Under the pieces are notes generated by a model. It saw only the letters and a list, made by a program, of their open reading frames with translations. It was not told where the DNA came from and ran no database searches. DNA of 8,365 nucleotides from Thermaceae bacterium (GTDB lineage Bacteria; Deinococcota; Deinococci; Deinococcales; Marinithermaceae), in the NCBI GenBank assembly GCA_027023345.1, contig JALVVO010000196.1:1-8365 (forward strand), given 5' to 3'. A program made the position numbers and the translations under genes. Below are positions 5,410 to 8,365 of this stretch, piece after piece (the stretch's first letter is position 1; every line of letters begins with the position of its first letter).

Positions 5410-5913
5410 ATGCGTCGCCTCTTCCCCCTCGCGCTCGCGCTCCTCGCCCTGGCCTGGGCCGGCGCCTTTCCCGAGCGGGCGATCCCCTTCGAGGGGAAGA
5501 CCCTCTCCGGGGGCTACCTCAAGCTCGCCGAGCTGCTCGAGAAGGGCCCGGTCTTCCTGAACTTCTGGGCCACCCACTGCCCGCCCTGCCTGGCCGAGGG
5601 GCCGGAGCTCGGCCGCGCCTACGCGCGCTACCGGGACCGCGTCCAGTTCGTCGCCGTGGACGTGCAGGACGACCCCAGGATGGCCCGCTTCCGGGTCAAG
5701 GACTGGGGCTGGGACTTCCCGGTGGTGATCGACTACTACGCCGACGTGGCCCGGGCCTACCGGGTCCGCCACCTGCCGACCAGCTTCTTCATTGCCCCCT
5801 CCGGCGGGATCGTGGCGGTGCACGTCGGGCTCCTGATCCTGCGCGACGCCGAGGGACGGGTGGCGCGGGACTTCCTGACCCCGAACCTGGAACGCCTCCT
5901 CAGGACTCCCTGA
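5410..5913 (+). CDS. Exported TlpA/ResA-type thioredoxin-like protein
   Basis: A 167-residue thiol-disulfide oxidoreductase. The N terminus is a signal peptide: MRR, a hydrophobic run to about residue 16, and likely cleavage after AGA at 19. The protein therefore acts outside the cytoplasmic membrane, unless the segment stays as an anchor. The thioredoxin fold shows VFLNFWATHCPPC with the redox pair C57-P-P-C60, VDVQDDP after the third strand, and the cis-proline at HLPTSFF (P123). The residue before the first Cys is His rather than the more usual Trp, which may alter the redox potential. Family members reduce apocytochrome c or other periplasmic disulfides; the partner here is not shown. The ATG at 5410 lacks a strong ribosome binding site. 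A weak TAGGTA seven bases upstream might act as a -10 for a leaderless message. Its 3' end overlaps moaC by 14 bases tail to tail. Confidence 0.9.
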   Translation: MRRLFPLALALLALAWAGAFPERAIPFEGKTLSGGYLKLAELLEKGPVFLNFWATHCPPCLAEGPELGRAYARYRDRVQFVAVDVQDDPRMARFRVKDWGWDFPVVIDYYADVARAYRVRHLPTSFFIAPSGGIVAVHVGLLILRDAEGRVARDFLTPNLERLLRTP

Positions 5914-6379
5914 CCCAGGTTCCGGACTTGCCCCCCGACTTGTAGAGGAGCCGCACGGGGCCGATCTCGATCCCCTTGGCCACCGCCTTCAGCATGTCGT
6001 AGACGGTGAGGGCGGCGACGCTGGCGGCGGTGAGGGCCTCCATCTCCACCCCGGTCTCGGCCTTGGTCTTGACCTCGGCCTCGATCCGGACCGCGTTCCG
6101 TTCCCGATCGAAGTCGAGGTCCACGCGCACCCGCCTGAGGGGCAGCGGGTGGCAGAGGGGGATGAGCTCGCTCGTTTTCTTGGCCGCCATGATCCCCGCG
6201 AGCTGGGCCACGACCAGGGGATCCCCCTTTCCCACCCCGCCCTCGGCGAGGGCGCGCGCCGCCGGCTCGGGCAGGTGCACGAAGGCCTCCGCCCGGGCCA
6301 CCCGGAGGGTGGCGGGCTTTTCGGAGACGTCCACCATCCGGGGCTTGCCGTCCTCGAAGTGGGTGAGCCGCTCGTCCAT
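5900..6379 (-). CDS. moaC: Cyclic pyranopterin monophosphate synthase MoaC
   Basis: A 159-residue enzyme of molybdenum cofactor synthesis. It converts the 8-oxo-cyclic GTP product of MoaA into cyclic pyranopterin monophosphate in the cytoplasm. It is recognisable throughout: MVDVSEKPAT near residues 15-24, KKTSELIPLCHPL (67-79), TGVEMEALTAASVAALTVYDM (109-129) and the end IGPVRLLYKSGGKSG. K51, H77, E112, E114, D128, K131 and K147 fall at the same numbers as the active-site residues I recall for E. coli MoaC, so the enzyme should be active. The family is normally a hexamer of about 160 residues, which agrees with this length. ATG 6379 comes two bases after the permease stop, with AAAGGA upstream inside the permease gene. 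It is thus the last gene of an ABC exporter operon; no other moa or moe gene is in view. Confidence 0.97.
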   Translation of the reverse strand: MDERLTHFEDGKPRMVDVSEKPATLRVARAEAFVHLPEPAARALAEGGVGKGDPLVVAQLAGIMAAKKTSELIPLCHPLPLRRVRVDLDFDRERNAVRIEAEVKTKAETGVEMEALTAASVAALTVYDMLKAVAKGIEIGPVRLLYKSGGKSGTWVRES

Positions 6380-6381
6380 CC

Positions 6382-7152
6382 CTACACGTCCTTTCGCTCG
6401 AAGACCAAGACCGCGAGCACGCCGAAGCCCAGGGTGTAGATGAAAAGCAGCAAAAGCCCAGGCCCCGCGGCCGCGGGCTTTAGGTAGAGATCGAGGTAGG
6501 TGGTGAGGAGGAGGGGCACCAGGGCGGGAAAGACCACCAGCATCCGCATGAGGAGCACGGTGGCCAGGGTGGCCAGGGCGCTGGCCGTGGTCGAGAGGAA
6601 GAGGGCGGCGTAGAAGACCGCGAGGGCCGCCACCGGGAGCAGGGTGGCGCCGGCGAGGAGGTAGGCCCGGGCGATCTCGGCGAAGGCCGCCCCGGCGGTG
6701 AGGTAGCCCACCCCGGCGAAGCCCCCCTCGCCCAGACCGGTGCCCCCGTAGAAGCCGCCGAAGCCGTGGAAGACCCCGGCGAGGAGGGCACCGAGCAGGC
6801 TCGCGAGGAGGAGGAGGTAGGGGAAGCTGAGGGCGGCGAGGAGCTTGACCGCCATCAGGCGGGTCCGGGAGATGGGGCGGAGCAACACGGGCTTTAGGGT
6901 GCCCATCGTGACCTCGGCGCCCAGCACCTCGGCGGCCGCCATCGCCACCAGGAAGGGGAAGAGGAACTCCATGCCGGCGAGCAGGCTGAGGGCGGGGACC
7001 TGCCACCCGGAGACCAGGACCAGGCCGTAGACGCGCTCGAGCCCCGGCGCGAGCGACCAGATCACCGGCAGCAAGAAGGCCGCCGCCAGACCGATCCGCA
7101 CCGGCTTCAAAAAGAAGATCTTCTCCAGTTCCCAAAGGTAGAACCTAAACAC
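6382..7152 (-). CDS. ABC-2 type transporter permease
   Basis: A 256-residue integral membrane protein, probably with six helices. Hydrophobic segments occur at about residues 17-37, 60-78, 103-126, 145-185 (probably two helices), 193-215 and 230-250. The cytoplasmic segment EVTMGTLKPVLLRPISRTRLMAVKLL (about 79-104) is the characteristic ABC-2 motif that couples to the ATPase. The C-terminal FERKDV is also typical of these permeases. It pairs with the ATPase encoded just upstream to form an exporter; the substrate (lipid, peptide, antibiotic, sodium or other) cannot be told. The start is GTG 7152, eight bases before the end of the ATPase gene, so translation is coupled. A loop rich in Gly and aromatic residues (HGFGGFYGGTGLGEGGF, about 129-145) is unusual. 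The stop TAG lies two bases before moaC. Confidence 0.92.
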   Translation of the reverse strand: MFRFYLWELEKIFFLKPVRIGLAAAFLLPVIWSLAPGLERVYGLVLVSGWQVPALSLLAGMEFLFPFLVAMAAAEVLGAEVTMGTLKPVLLRPISRTRLMAVKLLAALSFPYLLLLASLLGALLAGVFHGFGGFYGGTGLGEGGFAGVGYLTAGAAFAEIARAYLLAGATLLPVAALAVFYAALFLSTTASALATLATVLLMRMLVVFPALVPLLLTTYLDLYLKPAAAGPGLLLLFIYTLGFGVLAVLVFERKDV

Positions 7153-8032
7153 GGCTCACCCGCTCCCGGTAGTAGGCGTAGAGGTCGAAGTAATCCCGCG
7201 AAAGCTCGCGGACCGCGATCCCCGCCCGGGCGAGGGCGAAGACCGCCGCCTCCGGCGGCCCCCGAAAGAGCACCTCGTCTCCCCGGAGCTCGGCCCCCTC
7301 GAGCTCGGGGACAGTCTTCAAGAGCGCCACCGCCCGCTCGGGGTCGGAGACCAAGAGCCGGTAGCGGGGCCGATCGGGCCGGAGCTCGACCTCGTCCACC
7401 AGGCGCCCGCCGCTCAGGATCCCCACCCGGCTGGCGTAGGCGCTGATCTCGCGGAGGTGGTGGGTGGAGACGAGCACCGCCACCCCTCGGCTCGCCTCCT
7501 CTGCCAGGAGCTCGTGGACCTTCTGGATGCCGTCGGGGTCGAGGCCGCTCGTGGGCTCGTCGAGGACCAGGACCCGGGGGCGGGCGAGGATGGCGGCGGC
7601 GATCCCCAGCCGCTGGCGCTGGCCGAGCGAGTAGCTGCCCACCCTCTGGTCGGCGACGGCGAGGAGCTCGAGCCGGTGGAGGACCTCCCGGATACGGGCG
7701 GTGGGGTTTTTCAGGCCGCTCATCCAAGCCATGCGCTCCAGGTTCTGCCGCCCGGTGAGGTGGGGGTAGAAGGCCGCCGGCGCCTCGACCACCGCCCCGA
7801 GGCTCCGCCGCGCCCGCCAGCCCGCCTCGTGCACGTTCTCGCCGAGCAACCGCACCTCGCCCTCGCTGGGGAAGGCGAGGCCGGTGACCAGCCGGATGAT
7901 CGTCGTCTTCCCCGACCCGTTCGGGCCCGCCAGGGCGTATACCTCGCCCGGCTCAACCGCGAAGTCCACCCGGGTAAGGACCCAGCGGCGGCCGTAGCGC
8001 TTTCCCAGATTCTTGGTAAGAAGCGCCGGCAC
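7145..8032 (-). CDS. ABC-2 type transporter ATP-binding protein
   Basis: A 295-residue ATPase that powers the permease encoded next. The nucleotide-binding domain covers about residues 4-215: Walker A GPNGSGKTT (36-44), a Q-loop region with Glu in place of Gln (VVEAPAAFYPHLTG, E83), the signature SYSLGQRQRLG (133-143), Walker B VLVLDEPTSGLDP (154-166) and the switch His in STHHL (H191). The Glu Q-loop and the LGQRQ signature are typical of the BcrA/DrrA-like exporter branch. A C-terminal domain of about 80 residues (220-295) follows and ends in a Tyr/Arg-rich segment, DYFDLYAYYRERV. The start GTG 8032 is preceded by AGGG five bases upstream. The gene heads an operon with the permease and moaC and is divergent from the SRP RNA gene about 50 bases away. 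Export is expected; the substrate is unknown. Confidence 0.94.
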   Translation of the reverse strand: MPALLTKNLGKRYGRRWVLTRVDFAVEPGEVYALAGPNGSGKTTIIRLVTGLAFPSEGEVRLLGENVHEAGWRARRSLGAVVEAPAAFYPHLTGRQNLERMAWMSGLKNPTARIREVLHRLELLAVADQRVGSYSLGQRQRLGIAAAILARPRVLVLDEPTSGLDPDGIQKVHELLAEEASRGVAVLVSTHHLREISAYASRVGILSGGRLVDEVELRPDRPRYRLLVSDPERAVALLKTVPELEGAELRGDEVLFRGPPEAAVFALARAGIAVRELSRDYFDLYAYYRERVSRV

Positions 8033-8048
8033 GTCGCCCTAAGCTTAC

Positions 8049-8077
8049 TAGGAAAACCCCCGGCCGTTTGCTACACT
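8049..8077 (+). promoter_or_regulatory. Probable promoter of the SRP RNA gene
   Basis: TACACT (8072-8077) fits a -10 element and lies seven bases before the G at 8085, the inferred 5' end of the RNA. The hexamer 17 bases upstream (TAGGAA, 8049-8054) matches the -35 consensus at only three positions. The assignment rests mainly on the position of the -10 relative to the RNA. Confidence 0.45.
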
Positions 8078-8084
8078 CATCCCT

Positions 8085-8183
8085 GCCCCCGGTCCGACGC
8101 GGCGGCCCGCCGTGAACCGGGTCAGGCCCGGAAGGGAGCAGCCCTAAGCGGTCTGGGCCGGGCGCCGTCGGGGCGCCGGGGGC
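8085..8183 (+). ncRNA. ffs: Small bacterial signal recognition particle RNA (4.5S)
   Basis: The sequence GTCAGGCCCGGAAGGGAGCA at 8121-8140, followed by GCCCTAAGC, is the conserved SRP domain IV. The GGAA tetraloop (8130-8133) is closed by CCC and GGG, and the internal loop bases AGCA (8137-8140) contact Ffh. The ends pair: GCCCCCGG (8085-8092) with CCGGGGGC (8176-8183). This sets a length of about 99 nucleotides, the usual size of the short 4.5S form without an Alu domain. The loop-closing CCC/GGG differs from the UCC/GGA of E. coli by a compensating change. The RNA acts with Ffh and FtsY in co-translational targeting of membrane proteins. Exact ends are inferred from the helix and may shift by a few bases. 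Confidence 0.95.
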
Positions 8184-8199
8184 GTTTCTCTTTCTTCTC
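8161..8199 (+). terminator. T-rich 3' end of the SRP RNA gene
   Basis: The closing helix of the SRP RNA is followed by GTTTCTCTTTCTTCTC (8184-8199), a T-rich stretch suited to termination. Within the 3' arm, GGCGCC (8161-8166) and GGCGCC (8172-8177) could also form a local hairpin around GTCGG, which competes with the long terminal helix. Confidence 0.5.
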
Positions 8200-8223
8200 A
8201 CCGCGAGTCCGCTTAGGCTCCGC

Positions 8224-8365
8224 GTGGTGAACGCCCTCGCCGACGGGCTCTTCCTCCTCGCCTGGCTCGCCGCGCTCTTGCTCACCTTCGTGCCCGTGGC
8301 GCCGGCCACCCTAGTGCTCCTGCTCGGGGCGCTCTTGCACGAGGCGCTGGTGGGGTTCGCCGGGC
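8224..8365 (+). CDS. Start of a membrane protein resembling DUF456 (3' partial)
   Basis: An open frame begins with GTG GTG AAC at 8224-8232 and runs off the right edge, giving about 47 residues. The start could be either GTG, and the ribosome binding site is weak. The sequence has a long hydrophobic segment, FLLAWLAALLLTFVPVAPATL, then VLLLGALLHEAL. The order hydrophobic helix, PVAP turn, then LLLGALLH resembles the N terminus of DUF456 membrane proteins, whose function is unknown. The call is by pattern only and rests on a short fragment. It follows the SRP RNA terminator by about 25 bases on the same strand, so it probably has its own promoter or receives read-through. Confidence 0.55.
   Translation, partial: MVNALADGLFLLAWLAALLLTFVPVAPATLVLLLGALLHEALVGFAG

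Noticed and set aside
6382..7135. Long N-terminal extension in the moaC frame
   Set aside because: It runs through the permease in another frame and is Arg/Pro/Gly-rich. MoaC homology begins exactly at ATG 6379, two bases after the permease stop.
1..8365. Mobile elements, CRISPR arrays, tRNA genes or attachment sites
   Set aside because: I saw no transposase, regularly spaced repeat, cloverleaf sequence or flanking direct repeat in the window.

Overview
The window is very GC-rich DNA from a bacterium. Genes are tightly packed, starts are a mix of ATG, GTG and TTG, proteins are rich in Arg, Glu, Leu and Ala, and one promoter looks leaderless. This fits a member of the Deinococcota, most likely the order Thermales (Thermus, Meiothermus, Oceanithermus or Marinithermus). 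That placement is inferred from composition and gene style only; no diagnostic taxonomic marker was compared.

Left part (1-437, + strand): the last 77 codons of an unrecognised gene, followed by a 66-residue protein with two membrane helices. This pair meets the next block tail to tail.

Core (431-4313, - strand): two successive cassettes, each encoding a sulfide:quinone oxidoreductase-like (SQR-like) FAD enzyme and then a DUF1641 protein. Read in the direction of transcription, cassette B (4313 to 2714) comes first. A perfect GC-rich hairpin (2670-2697) and a possible promoter follow, then cassette A (2597 to 842). Cassette A carries a third gene for a small Cys/Arg-rich protein (829 to 431). 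The two flavoproteins have diverged strongly, yet each has exactly four cysteines and these fall at equivalent places. This block is the most interesting part of the window. It probably carries out membrane-associated sulfur or quinone redox chemistry, but the substrate cannot be read from the sequence.

Middle (4374-5913): a two-gene operon on the - strand, encoding a HAD-family hydrolase and an unrecognised 111-residue protein coupled by a TTGA stop/start overlap. It is divergent from an exported TlpA/ResA-type thioredoxin on the + strand. The HAD gene has a clear promoter placed so that its transcript would begin almost at the ATG.

Right part (5900-8365): an operon on the - strand for an ABC-2 exporter (ATPase, then permease) followed two bases later by moaC of molybdenum cofactor synthesis. 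moaC overlaps the thioredoxin gene tail to tail. About 50 bp upstream of the ATPase, and divergent from it, is the small SRP RNA gene with a T-rich 3' end. The window closes with the start of a membrane protein that looks like the DUF456 family.
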